Source of the DNA: Mastacembelus armatus
Taxonomy: Eukaryota; Chordata; Actinopteri; Synbranchiformes; Mastacembelidae
DNA: 64,000 nucleotides
Assembly: GCF_900324485.2 (NCBI RefSeq)
Contig: NC_046650.1
Coordinates: forward strand, 16,138,193 to 16,202,192
Reading direction: 5' to 3'
Shown in pieces: positions 11,972 through 22,330 of the stretch (the stretch's first letter is position 1; every line of letters begins with the position of its first letter). The notes under the pieces were generated by a model. It made no database searches. It had not been told where the DNA came from and saw only the letters and a program-made list of their open reading frames with translations. The translations under genes and the position numbers were made by a program.

Positions 11972-13194
11972 GTAAGAAACATGTTTGTGTCCATTCTCCT
12001 TCATTGACATCATGTATTGAGGCAACTCTGCAGCAGAAAGGCTTCAAATCTGCATCACATGTGTGAAGTTGGATCAAGATGCGCTTGGAAAAATCAAGTC
12101 AAGCTGAAATGTCCCGGGTCCATCAGTCTGCAGGTTTATGCTGGAACGGAGCAGTCAGACCAGAATCCAAAGTGTTCGCCCTGGTTGGACTTCAACAGTC
12201 CGATTTCTTAGTAATTGTGGTGTAAACGCTGTGACCCGAACACAGCGGCTCCTCCACCTTTTCCATCACACAGTTTTAGCACTAACTCGGCTCGACCCGG
12301 TTTAGGTCATGTTCCATTAGCCATTAGCCATTAGCCTCGCTAAAGACGATAAAGTAGAAAAACTAAGGCTGTGTCCGGATGTCCTTTCATTTATCACCGA
12401 CCGCCAAAAGGCGCGTTGACTGTTGGGATGTCACGACCTGTCCAATCAGTGGCCTGCATTCTGTTGACGTCACATCCTACTATCGGCTCGGCTCGCTTGG
12501 ACCCTCAGCTGAGAACATTCAGAACCTGCTGCCAGAGACCACCCCCCAATGGAAAACCTAAGAAACTGTCACAGTTTAGTTTTAGTGTCTGTTCAGACTG
12601 AAAATGAAACGAAAGACGTGGGAAACAACAAACAGTCGCATTCGCTTCTTATTCTGCACCTTCGACAGAAACCACCTCATAGATGGGAAAAGATATGTCT
12701 TACTGAAAACTAACTGGAGTCATACTGTAAACTGACTAATTAAAAAATCCCCAGTGTGTCTTAGTGAAACGTGTGGGTGTTTTATTAGAATATTCTATAT
12801 AACAAAAATTCCCCTTTTAAATGTCATATGACTTTAAAATGACTGACACGTTTTCTCTGTGTGTTTTCCTTAAAATAGCCAATATTTCTAAAGTAGTACC
12901 TGGTTAATTCATTTAATGAGAACACCTGTATTTCCTTAGATTGTGTTTTTAATGCAAAAATATGAATCAATTGTATTTGATAGTTAACTATTGTATAGAA
13001 ATATAACTAGTTAACTAACTAACTAACAGTTACTTAACTGGACCGTACTGGTTGGTAAAAACAATGAAACCTCCAACTCTTGAGTCTAACTTAGAACATC
13101 AGGATGATGAAAGTCTTAGGAACACTAAAATGTCTGGGTGCTGCTCATTTTATATGAGCTAATAAAGTTATTACTAATGATTGACTTTGTTAAA

Positions 13195-13559
13195 GCAGCA
13201 CAGTGGGTTAGTGGTTAGCTCTGTTGCCTCACAGCAAGAAGGTTCCTGGTTTGAAACCCATCAGGGGCCTTTCTGTGTGGAGTTTGCATGTTCTCCCTGT
13301 GCTTGTGTGGGTTTTCTCCAGGTACTCTGGTTTCCTCCCACAGTCCAAAAACATGTATGTCAGGTTGATTGGTGACTCTAAATTGCCCATAGGAGTGAGT
13401 GTGAGTGTGTGAGGTTGTTTGTCTCTATGTGGCCCTGTGATGGACTGGGGACCTGTCCAGGGTGGACCCCTGCCTTTCACCCAGAGAGAGCTGGGATAGG
13501 CTCCAGCTGATCCCTGGGACCCTGGTTAGGACTAAGGGGGTCTAGATGATGGATGGATG
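13195..13559 (+). repeat. Teleost dispersed repeat with gatggatg tail
   Basis: This is a familiar fish repeat: 'cagtgggttagtggttag' at the 5' side, 'ggtttcctcccacagtccaa' in the middle, 'ggctccagctgatccctggg' and a short (gatg)n end. It sits exactly between the upstream region of copy 3 and the block 'ttttcagagaaaaacaaac' that copies 3 and 4 share, so it inserted there after copies 3 and 4 separated. A reversed 3' piece lies at 15541-15655 and a 5' piece at 36306-36415. It is probably a LINE-dependent (SINE-like) element; the exact family is not certain. Confidence 0.8.
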
Positions 13560-13632
13560 TTTTCAGAGAAAAACAAACTGCAGGTTTTTCATGTTTGTGA
13601 CTCTTCAGCTCTGTCTCCTCTGACAGGAGAAG

Positions 13633-14696
13633 ATGGTCTGCTGGATCCTGCTGCTCATCAGCCTGACCCCCTTTACCTGGGGTCAGTTTTTATCCACTAA
13701 CTCAAATCAATTGGAAATCCAAAATAATCCAAGTTGTGAGTGTGTGTGGTCGTCACTTTCCCTCTGTGTCTCCTCAACAGGAACATTTGTAGTGAATGTG
13801 ACACAGAGCTCCTATCAGGCAGAGGAGAACCACGACATCACACTGGACTGGACCTTCACAACCACAGCTCACATGTCTCTCTCAGCACTTTACATCTTCT
13901 GTCAACTGATAACTGAGGACAAAGACCCAGTCCTGTTTCATCTACATGAGGGTGTTGAGGTCCCAGAGTCTCAGGACAAACAGTTTTCAGGACGAGTCCA
14001 GTTTGACAAAGACATCCTCAGAGAAGGACGAGTCAGACTTCATGTGTCCAGACTCAGGACTGAGGACTCCGGTCTGTACTGGTGTGATGTGAAGACAGAT
14101 GATGGTGCAAGTTCTGGCAAATGTCACCTAAACATTACTGGTAAGTAAGTTGTGGTGATAAACTGGACCTGATGGACTGAGGCTCTGGTGTGTACTGGTA
14201 TAATGTGAAGACAGATGTTGGTGCAGATTCTGACACCTGTCTCCTCAAAGTCACAGGTAAGTTGGTTCAGTCCAGTTGAACAGTGTCCTTGTGTGTCCGT
14301 GTTGGACAGACTGTGGTGATAAACTGGACCTGATGGACTGAGGCTCTGAGCTCTGTGTGATTTACTACGATGATTTTTCTAACATCATATCACTCACATG
14401 CTGCACATGGCAACAAACATCATTAGGTCCAAGTCCAAACTGTCCAGATGTTACATTTGGACATGAACAGGTATCAACAAGTCTCTGTGTGTTTTACAGC
14501 AGCTGCTGATGAACCTGAAGCTCAGAGACCAACAGAGAGTCCAGAACCAGAGAGTCGGGAAAGGATTGGCCTCTACGTTGGACTGGGACTGACAGCAGCA
14601 GCCGCAGCAGCTTCACTGGTCAAACTCTGCTTCACCTCAAGGCCTTATTTTACTGAACCTGCTGATGTTTCAGTAAACGCCTCTTCAGTGGTGTGA
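13633..14696 (+). CDS. V-set Ig-superfamily type I membrane receptor, copy 3
   Basis: Exons 13633-13681 (signal), 13781-14140 (V domain) and 14500-14696 (stalk, membrane, tail) join in phase 1 to 201 residues. The V domain shows DSGLYWC, a CDR3-like DVKTDDGASSGKC and sequons NVTQ and NITG, but no B-strand cysteine. The stalk is a Pro/Glu-rich AADEPEAQRPTESPEPESRE, the helix [18 protein letters not shown], and the tail ends [15 protein letters not shown]. No ITIM, ITAM or charged residue in the helix is seen, so signalling would need a partner or may not occur. This copy has the most regular structure of the plus-strand pair and serves as the reference for the family. Intron 2 carries a tandem duplicate of the V-exon end (about 14190-14271). 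Confidence 0.88.
14190..14271 (+). pseudogene. Duplicated V-exon 3' fragment in intron 2 of copy 3
   Basis: These bases repeat the end of a V exon: YWYNVKTDVGADSDTC then LLKVTG, ending at a proper donor (cacag|gtaagttgg). The flanking phrase 'ataaactggacctgatggac' occurs both before and after the fragment, as expected for a tandem duplication by unequal exchange. Without a clear acceptor it is probably not spliced in, although its donor could be used as an alternative end. Confidence 0.75.
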
Positions 14697-14974
14697 AGTT
14701 TCTCAGGGATCAGACTTTCACCCTGTTGGTCCATGAGGCAGCTTTTCCCTGAACACACAGTTTGAGCTCTGAGCTTCTCACCTCTGTCTGCATCACCTGA
14801 AGGAAACAAACAGGTCTGGTTGGAGCCATCAGGACTAACAGTACCCCTTTTCTATCAGAGCACTGGATCAAGACCTAAGTCCTAAATTCTGCAGACAACC
14901 AGGACTCTGTCCTTCACCAGTCAGTTTGGTTGTGACCCTCACATGACTGAGTCAAAGTGTGAAGAACATAGAGA

Positions 14975-15076
14975 CACAGATCAGACCAGGTTAAAGTCTC
15001 TCTGGGTCTGAAAGGACTCTGGCTCAGGACCAGGGGAGAGTCAGTCTGAAAAACCTCACTCATCGCTCTTTTTATA
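14975..15076 (-). promoter_or_regulatory. Third, orphan copy of the Ig promoter block
   Basis: Read on the minus strand this matches the blocks at 10397-10542 and 11825-11971 (TATAAA at 15076-15071, then 'cccagagagactttaac'). The similarity stops before the splice donor, so it is a partial duplicate pointing back into copy 3. It could drive antisense transcription across copy 3, but nothing in the sequence proves activity. Confidence 0.45.
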
Positions 15077-16208
15077 TGTAGAAGGCAGAGTTGACTTTGA
15101 CCAGAGGTGGGAAGTAACAAAGTACAAATACTTCATTACTGTACTTAAGTAGATTTTTCAGGTATCTGTACTTTACTTGAGTATTTATTCTTCTGAGGAC
15201 TTTTTACTTTTACTCCCTACATTTAAACACAAATATCTGTACTTTCTCCTCCTCACATTATCAAACAGGCTCCTTCCTGTTTCAACCTCACGACGTAAAA
15301 GACGTAACTAACTAGAGAGTTAAATCCAGGGAGTGTTCAGGTTATGATGGAGAGAAAACCTGCAGTGACACATGGAGGAAGAAAGGCACCCAGGAAGTGG
15401 TGCTGCAGGTTTGGAAAAGCTGGACAATCCCACCCATGGGTGGATTTAGAAGAACTGTTTGATGATGTCAGCTCCAAGAATGATTCATGGTGAATCCATT
15501 GTGTTTTGTTTCCTGTACCAGCACCATGCAGGTTGTTAACATCCATCCATCTTAATCCTAAACAGGGTCCCAGGGATCAGCTGGAGCCTGTCCCAGCTCT
15601 CTTTGGATGAAACACAGGGGTACACCCTGGACAGGTCACCAGTCCATCACAGGGTGGTTAGTATAAGAAGAAGAATTTCCTGTTTTTGTGTCAAAATGTT
15701 TTAGTTTTGTGGAGTTATCAAAAGATGTGTTGTGTATCACTGACAGTGGAGTCAGTACTTCTCCTTTTACCAGAGTCTTTTTTCACACAGTATCTGCTTC
15801 TACTTAAGTATAATATGTGAGGACTTTTACCACGTCTGCACACAGGTCAAGATGAGGGCAGAGCACATTTCTACAGACCCCTCACGTCCTGGTCCCAAAC
15901 TGTTTGACTCCGCCCCTCTGGTTGGTCCTACAGGAACACTGTCTGCCAAAACCCCCAGACACAAGGACAGTTTCTGTCCCTGTGACATCACTATGAGGGA
16001 CAATGATTCATGTTTGTCTGGACAACAGATCACAGTAAACACCAATGTTGGTGTCAGTGCAGTAACTGTCCATTGTAAATATTTGTAAATATAGAAGATA
16101 CACGTTCACTCCAGGATGTTCATGATGGAAAAACATCTGCACACTCAAAAATCTTTACATGAACTAAATCTGTTAATCTGTCAGTGTTTGCACTTTATTT
16201 AATGCACT

Positions 16209-16260
16209 AGCAGCAGTTTGACATTACTGCACTAATTTGCACTAATGTCAAACTGCTGCT
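16209..16260. repeat. Perfect 18-bp hairpin
   Basis: The arm 16209-16226 (agcagcagtttgacatta) is exactly complementary to 16243-16260, with a 16-base loop. It sits in AT-rich sequence that ends in a LINE-like 3' terminus, so it may be part of a repeat. Confidence 0.9.
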
Positions 16261-16789
16261 GTTGACCTTTGAACCTTTCAAGACCTTTAGTTTACATTAA
16301 TCCTCACATTGTACATAACTGCTGTATTTGTACTATAACCAAGATTATATGTATATTTTCATTTAGTCTGTACAAAGGTTGACTTATATTTGATATTTTT
16401 ACATTGTGTATGCATCTTATTTTTCTTACTCTGTCTATTTAATTCTTCCATTTTCTTATTTGACTTTATTTAATGCTGCTTATTTCTGACTATGTTGCTA
16501 AGGAGGAACAGCCTTTTGATTCCTCTGTATTTGCTGCTCATGTAGTTGAAGTGACAATAAAAGTCTTTGAATCTTGAATCTTCCATGTGTGTTGGCTTCC
16601 AGCAGAACAGAACAAGTGATCTGACCAAATGTCTGCTCCACAGGTCTGGATGTGGATGGAAAATACCCTGAGAGCTTCCGGTCTGATCCGATGGATTTAC
16701 ATTTCAAGGTCAAACTGATCTGTGGGACTTTACTTTCACTTTTATTTACACCGATAAAGACACTGAAGACGCTGCTGCCGCACTGTGAT

Positions 16790-16992
16790 TGGAGGAGAAT
16801 TAAAAAGAGGCGGGGCATTCAGGCACATTTTAACCAATAAAACTGCACCAGAATCATTGGCCTCCTATCAGATCACTGTTACATCGTGATTGGCGGAGCA
16901 AATAGAAAACAGCGAAATTTAAAGTAACTATATCCTGCAGCAATATCCTGGACTGTCAGACCACATGGCTGAAGACTGACTGAATAAACCAG
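16790..16992 (+). promoter_or_regulatory. Candidate promoter and first exon of copy 4
   Basis: The stretch has a GC box (gaggcggggc), two forward CCAAT-like and inverted CCAAT elements (accaataa, gattggcgg) and ends in a good donor (accag|gtgagt at 16993). Copy 4's coding start at 18285 follows a splice acceptor, so an upstream untranslated exon is expected and this is the nearest good one. The assignment is inference. Confidence 0.35.
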
Positions 16993-18284
16993 GTGAGTCC
17001 AGTCCGACAGTGTTGGATCTTGTTTGTTTTGGTCTCTGAGACTATGAGAAACCCATCCAAGGTGATGTTTTCCGTCTGATGCAGGACGTTGTGGTTGTTG
17101 TTGTTGTGTAGTTACTGAGGAACGAGTGAGTTACTAAATGGTTAATGAGTAATTCTCTAATCAGTCTGGGACTAGAATATATCCTGGGAGATAATGATGT
17201 AGTGACTGAAAGTAGACGGAGCCCCGCGGTTCTTAACCTCGGTGGTTTGGTCCTGGAGGAGGACGAAGACAGAGGAGCTCATTTCTCATGGAAAGAGACG
17301 GAGAGTTGGAGCTTCAGGGCAAAATAAAGACAAATATGGAATAAACTGGTCTGTTCTCTATTTTTTATATATTTAAGGGAGAAATTAAGAGTCTTCAATG
17401 GTAGAAACATCGAAATATGAAGTGAAAGTAAAGTTTCTAAAGCTCAAAGATCAGATGATAAAAGTCTCAGTCATGTTGAAGCAGCTGCAGGTTTAACTGT
17501 CGTAACGACTGTTCTTTGAAAGCTCCGCCCACCATTTCCCCATTCCCAAGGGGGCGGGGCCAGATGTGTGTGAAACAGGGTTTTCCATTGTCCTCCAGGT
17601 GTGTCCACAGGTACAATAGCTAAAGACATTTGTTGGAGGTGCTATGGCTGTCCTCAGGGCAGCTACTGCCCCAAACTGCTCCCTGCACCGCCACAGTCCT
17701 TCTACAGTCTGTCTCCTCAGTGTGAGCAGCACTGACGAATACAGGTCCTTTACTTCAGTAAGAGTAGCAGTACTACACTGTGAAAATACTGCACTACAAG
17801 TCCTGTATTCAAATCTTCCTAAAGTAAACGTGTTTAAGTATGAAAACTAAAAGTCCTCATTGTGCAGAGAACTGGTCCCTGTCAGTGTTTTACTGTTGTA
17901 TCTGATGTTTTTGGATGAACATTAACGTACATGTTGAACTGCAGTAGTTGTTTGAGACTGGACCAGTTTGAAGTAACGTTACTTTATAAACTGTGGGTTA
18001 ATTCATCTGCAGCAGTTTATCATATTTTACAAGATCTCACATGTTGGAAGTTTCAGCTCATCAGTCCAGCTGTAACTTTCCCTCCTCACTGACCCAGAAC
18101 GAGGGAAGTTAGTGAGCTGATATTTGAAGGACTCTGATATTTCTGGAGTTTATCAGGTGGAACTGACGCCACCTTGTGGCAGAAACACTGAAGACTTTAA
18201 CATGTGAGATGTTTTCAGAGAAAAACAAACTGCAGGTTTTTCATGTTTGTGACTCTTCAGCTCTGTCTCCTCTGACAGGAGAAG

Positions 18285-19639
18285 ATGGTCTGCTGGATCC
18301 TGCTGCTCATCAGCCTGACCCCCTTTACCTGGGGTCAGTTTTTATCCACTAACTCAAATCAATTGGAAATCCAAAATAATCCAAGTTGTGAGTGTGTGTG
18401 GTCGTCACTTTCCCTCTGTGTCTCCTCAACAGGAACATTTGTAGTGAATGTGACACAGAGCTCCTATCAGGCAGAGGAGAACCACGACATCACACTGGAC
18501 TGGACCTTCACAACCACAGCTCACATGTCTCTCTCAGCAGTTTACATCTTCTGTCAACTGTTAACTGAGGACAAAGACCCAGTCCTGTTTCATCTACATG
18601 AGGGTGTTGAGGTCCCAGAGTCTCAGGACAAACAGTTTTCAGGACGAGTCCAGTTTGACAAAGACGTTCTCAGAGAAGGACGAGTCAGACTTTGTGTGTC
18701 CAGCCTTAAGACTAATGACTCTGGTCTGTACTGGTGTGATGTGAAGACAGAAGATGGTGCAGGTTCTGACAAATGTCTCCTCAACGTCACAGGTAAGTTG
18801 GTTCAGTAAACAGTTTGTTTTAATTGTTAAAATTAAAGAAGTTCAAGTTCACTCTCTCTCAGTTCAAAGTTTGGAGTTAAAGAAGAAGAAAGTGTCTCAT
18901 GTAACAATCTGGTGAAGACAGTTTTAGGGATTTTAAAGGTAGAAAAAGCGCATTATTTTTTTAATAATATCCTTAACAGTACCTATTGATGAACCTAAAT
19001 CTCGGGGACCAAGAAAGAGTCTGGATCCAGGGAGTCGGGAAAGGATCGGCCTCTATGCTGGACTGGGACTGACAGCAGCAGCAGTAGTTGCTCTACTGGT
19101 AAAACTCTGCCTCAGTCCTCGTTTTACTGAACCTGCTGATGTGTCAGTCAACTTCTCTTCAGTGGTAAAAAGTTTTCTACAGATCAGACTTTCACCCTGC
19201 TGGTCCTTCAGTCACCTTTTCACTGCACACACAGTCTCAGATAAACTAGTCCATGCATTTGTTACCTCAAGGCTAGATTACTGTAACTCATTACTATCTG
19301 GATGTCCCAGTATCTCCATAAAAAGCCTCCAGTTAATCCAGAATGCCGCAGCCAGAGTCCTGACAGGAACTAGCAGGAGAGATCATATTTCTCCTATATT
19401 GGCTTCTCTTCATTGGCTCCTTGTAAAATCCAGAATAGAATTTAAAATCCTTCTTCTCACATACAAATCCCTGCATGATCAAGCTCCTTCATACCTTAAA
19501 GACCTCATAGTACCATATTATCCCAATAGACCACTTCGCTCTCAGAGTGCAGGTCTACTTGTGGTTCCTCTCCTCCCTCATATGTATATGCCTCCACTAA
19601 ATGTCACTAACTTTGTGCCTTCTCTCTCCAGTAGTTTGT

Positions 19640-19676
<37 letters not shown>

Positions 19677-19887
19677 CCCTCTCTCTCCCTCTCTCTACCT
19701 GCTGCAGCTCTCAAACTCTGTGGATCCAGTTCCCAGTCTGTGTTCAGGAGGCAGACAGCCGGACCTGAACCATCCCTTAGTTATGCTGTTATTGGCCTAC
19801 ACTGCCCGAAGACTTACCATCATGCACCAGGCTGTTTTCTTCTCTCCCCTCCACTTCTCCCCCTTTATATGTATATACCCCCATTGA
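18285..19887 (+). CDS. V-set Ig-superfamily receptor, copy 4, tail fused to LINE sequence
   Basis: Exons 18285-18333, 18433-18792 and 18980-19887 join in phase 1. The first two match the other copies (V domain with DSGLYWC, then [13 protein letters not shown]). The third begins [16 protein letters not shown], has the helix [18 protein letters not shown] and the tail [15 protein letters not shown], but the copy 3 stop TGA reads AAA here. The frame therefore continues through former 3' untranslated sequence into an L2-like LINE ([18 protein letters not shown]) and a CT microsatellite, giving a nominal 438 residues. The same change creates a donor-like 'cagtg|gtaaaa', so splicing at the tail end could avoid the LINE part. 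The Ig portion is sure; the real C-terminus, and whether the gene is still functional, are open. Confidence 0.7.
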
Positions 19888-19990
19888 ATGTCTCTAACTT
19901 TGTGCCTCCATCTCTCCTTTAGCTTGAACCTTCTGCAGGTATCCCTAGTCCTGGATCTGTACATGACTGAAGCCTAGAAGTTGAGTCATG
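19228..19990 (+). mobile_element. L2-like LINE 3' part (RT C-terminus and 3' UTR)
   Basis: The frame reads [18 protein letters not shown], then [36 protein letters not shown] and [20 protein letters not shown], the standard C-terminal end of L2-clade fish LINEs. After about 19570 the coding similarity stops and typical 3' untranslated sequence follows, including a CT run at 19641-19673 and 'cctggatctgtacatgactg'. The 5' end is missing, as usual for such insertions. It has inserted just 3' of the copy 4 tail exon. Confidence 0.8.
19641..19673 (+). repeat. (CT)n microsatellite
   Basis: Sixteen or so CT units inside the LINE 3' region, followed by imperfect CT-rich sequence to about 19700. Confidence 0.95.
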
Positions 19991-20149
19991 GCAACTAACG
20001 TTGAGTCAAAACATTTCAACATTCGCTTCTTTAGCGTGAAGGGAAACTGGTTAGAGATCTCAGGTTTAGCCTCCAGGCTGGCTGCTCTTCACACCTGGCC
20101 TGAAAAGGCTTAAAAAGTAAACAGTGGAAATAAACACAGGTGAGTGTCG

Positions 20150-20264
20150 TCAGGCTCTAATGGTCAACTCTGATCCACTTCAGGCTCTAATGGTCAACTC
20201 TGATCCACATCAGGCTCTAATGGTCAACTCTGATCCACTTCAGGCTCTAATGGTCAACTCTTGT
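20150..20264 (+). repeat. 30-bp tandem repeat, four units
   Basis: Unit 'tcaggctctaatggtcaact' plus 'ctgatccact' is repeated at 20150, 20180, 20210 and, in part, 20240. Units are nearly identical, so the array is recent or still being homogenised. Confidence 0.95.
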
Positions 20265-21414
20265 TACCTCAGTACAATGCTGTACAATATGATATGATAC
20301 CGATTTGATAACAAATATAATGCTATATATTGCAATATGTAACATCCATTACTCGATTCAAAAATAGCGTGTGTGTACCACTGACATAATCTAATAATAC
20401 ACAGGCACATTTTATTATATTGGTTACTGAGCTGAATAACTATTTAGATTATCTAATTTATTGAACATTTAATGCATAATTCTCATGATCAGGACAATGA
20501 AGTGCATGTTAATCTTCTTCTGTTCAAATTCACTATAAATGTAAAAAGTGCCTTATGCCTCAGCTCATGCACAGAAGATTAAAGTCAGTTGTGTTAGTCT
20601 TTTGTTGCAAAACTAAACTGTAGAATTTGGTGCTCCAGAAAACAACAAAAAGGGTGTCCAGAGTCCCTTACTGGACTCACACACCCACTCAAAGCTTCCT
20701 GTTTGGCAACTTCAGTCAATTAAACCATAGCAACAGGAGAAAAAACAATATGTTGACATAAATGTAACTTTCATGCAAAGTATTTGTTTTAAAGGGCTGT
20801 TCTGAAGTATTTTTAATAAGGTTAAGTAGTTGAGGTTCACTACGTGCCAGTGATCTTGAGGAGGGGATGCGTGGAGCACAAATAGGAAGATAGCAGCAAG
20901 GAATGGATATATAATATTTACATTTATATATTGTTCCTATATATATATGTAGGTTACTTGTAAAATCATTAAATAGTAAGGCTAATATTGAGGAAATGAA
21001 TGAAAAGATATTAAACAAGTAGTTTGAGGACATTATTGCCTGATGTGGATGTTGCCTTGTTAAAAACCCACTTTAGGTAACTGCAGTTTTTTAGGGCTGT
21101 CTTTAAACGTAGATCCTCATTTCTCTGCAGAGGTGGGGATGTTTCTCGCTCTGTGACGAAGAGCCCTGACCACCTCTTAGTTAGTGTTGTGATGGGTGTC
21201 AAATAGTCAAGTATTGGTTTGTGTACGTGGGTTTTCTATAGACTTCTATTTCCAGGTTGCCATCAGATCCAATGATTACCTCTTAGCCCAGACAGGCTAC
21301 GTCTTTGGTGTCCTCTCTGGTGAAATAGGCGTTTGTGTCTACTGCATTTATGTGATCTGTGAAGGCTTGAACTTCCTGGTTTGTGATTTCTACCCAGATG
21401 ACGAACATTTTGAA

Positions 21415-21561
21415 ATGGCGACCGCGAGACCTGTGGTAGGTACTCATTGGACTTCAGAGATGGAGGAGCGACTTGTTGAGATGTGGCAACAACATGACTG
21501 TCTATTTAATGTTCCATCAAAGCTGAACCACAGTACAGACAAGGAAAAGAGTTGGTCTTAA
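21415..21561 (+). mobile_element. MADF-domain fragment, probably PIF/Harbinger-derived
   Basis: The frame MATARPVVGTHWTSEMEERL..EMWQQHDCLFNV..K matches the first half of a MADF (Myb/SANT-like) DNA-binding domain, as found in the accessory protein of PIF/Harbinger DNA transposons and in many fish host copies. It stops early (SWS then TAA) without the rest of the domain, and no transposase is visible nearby, so this is a remnant. Confidence 0.5.
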
Positions 21562-22169
21562 ATATACCAGGTGAGCATAGAAAGCTGCTAGCGTGCTAGG
21601 CTAGCAACAGTAAACAAACCGTTGGAGCGTCGATGGCCATCTGCTATATACATGTGTTTACATCCGCTTGTGGTGGGTGCATGTCTAAGATTTGAGGGAC
21701 GATAGCCTGGAATTCTACTGCAGCAGCCACTTGGATGAGTGGTGAAACGTTTTGACTCAACAAGTCCAGTTGCCATGACTCTGTTTCTAGATAACCTCAT
21801 CTGGACGACTGACAATTAACAGTCAAGACTGTGGAAGACCGGCACATTCGTGAGTCGTAAGTTGTTTCCTGGGTAAGCATATTTATTTCCTGTTGCTAAT
21901 GCATTGTGTTTGTGCAGCTCTCTTTAGCTTATTTATAATTAGCTGTAGTCCAAGACACCGTAAAACTAACCAGATTTTCTGTAATACAACTTAGCTCCTA
22001 GGTAGTACCGCTTTATTGTACTAGCCAAATGCCATTTTTTTTATCCAGTACTTCTTGCTATTTCCAAAACTTAACTTGTTACTTCTGACCCGTTAGCCTC
22101 CTAGTTATCTGTGCTAGCTGCCTCTCTATCCTTCTCTCTCTTGCTTGGTGCCACATGTTTAGTTATTCC

Positions 22170-22330
22170 TCTGCCTCCTTTAGTGATAATGAGACATGTA
22201 ATAAGTGTAAGGTCCTGGTAGCTTTGGAGGCCAGGATTACTCCACAGCTCTGCACCTTTGAACAAAAGCCAGTGAGACTCCCAACAGCCATAGTCCAGCG
22301 TTTCCTGGGGCCAGTGCCACTTTGAATCAA
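22170..22330 (+). mobile_element. Probable LINE ORF1 scrap
   Basis: The plus-strand frame SDNETCNKCKVLVALEARI resembles the N-terminal part of ORF1 proteins of L2-like fish LINEs. It breaks down after about 50 residues. Confidence 0.35.

Larger units (their letters stand above)
8947..13194. other. Spacer at the centre of the inverted array
   Basis: This spacer holds the mirror axis of the cluster. About 10115-10545 and about 11820-12210 are inverted copies of each other, centred near 11184, and L2-like LINE pieces sit between them (10750-11220). Other contents are a 10-bp tandem repeat (9364-9477) and the dispersed repeat starting at 13195. The region 12230-13190 has no gene that I can support; it includes a 'ccattagccattagccatta' run near 12314. 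Confidence 0.55.
14697..18284. other. Spacer between Ig copies 3 and 4
   Basis: No gene is recognised. The spacer contains a third copy of the promoter-like block (14975-15076, minus orientation), 'aagtacttaagta' type dispersed repeats (15105-15265, 15760-15825, 17740-17960), a reversed piece of the gatg-tailed repeat (15541-15655), a perfect 18-bp hairpin (16209-16260), a LINE-like 3' end ('aataaaagtctttgaatctt' near 16557), and flank sequences mirrored upstream of copy 1. The frame 15852-16088 has no splice context. Confidence 0.5.

Noticed and set aside
10026-12211. Matching 70-90 residue open frames in inverted orientation
   Set aside because: They are mirror copies of non-coding promoter/5' exon sequence; codons are not conserved between the copies and no acceptor or domain is seen.
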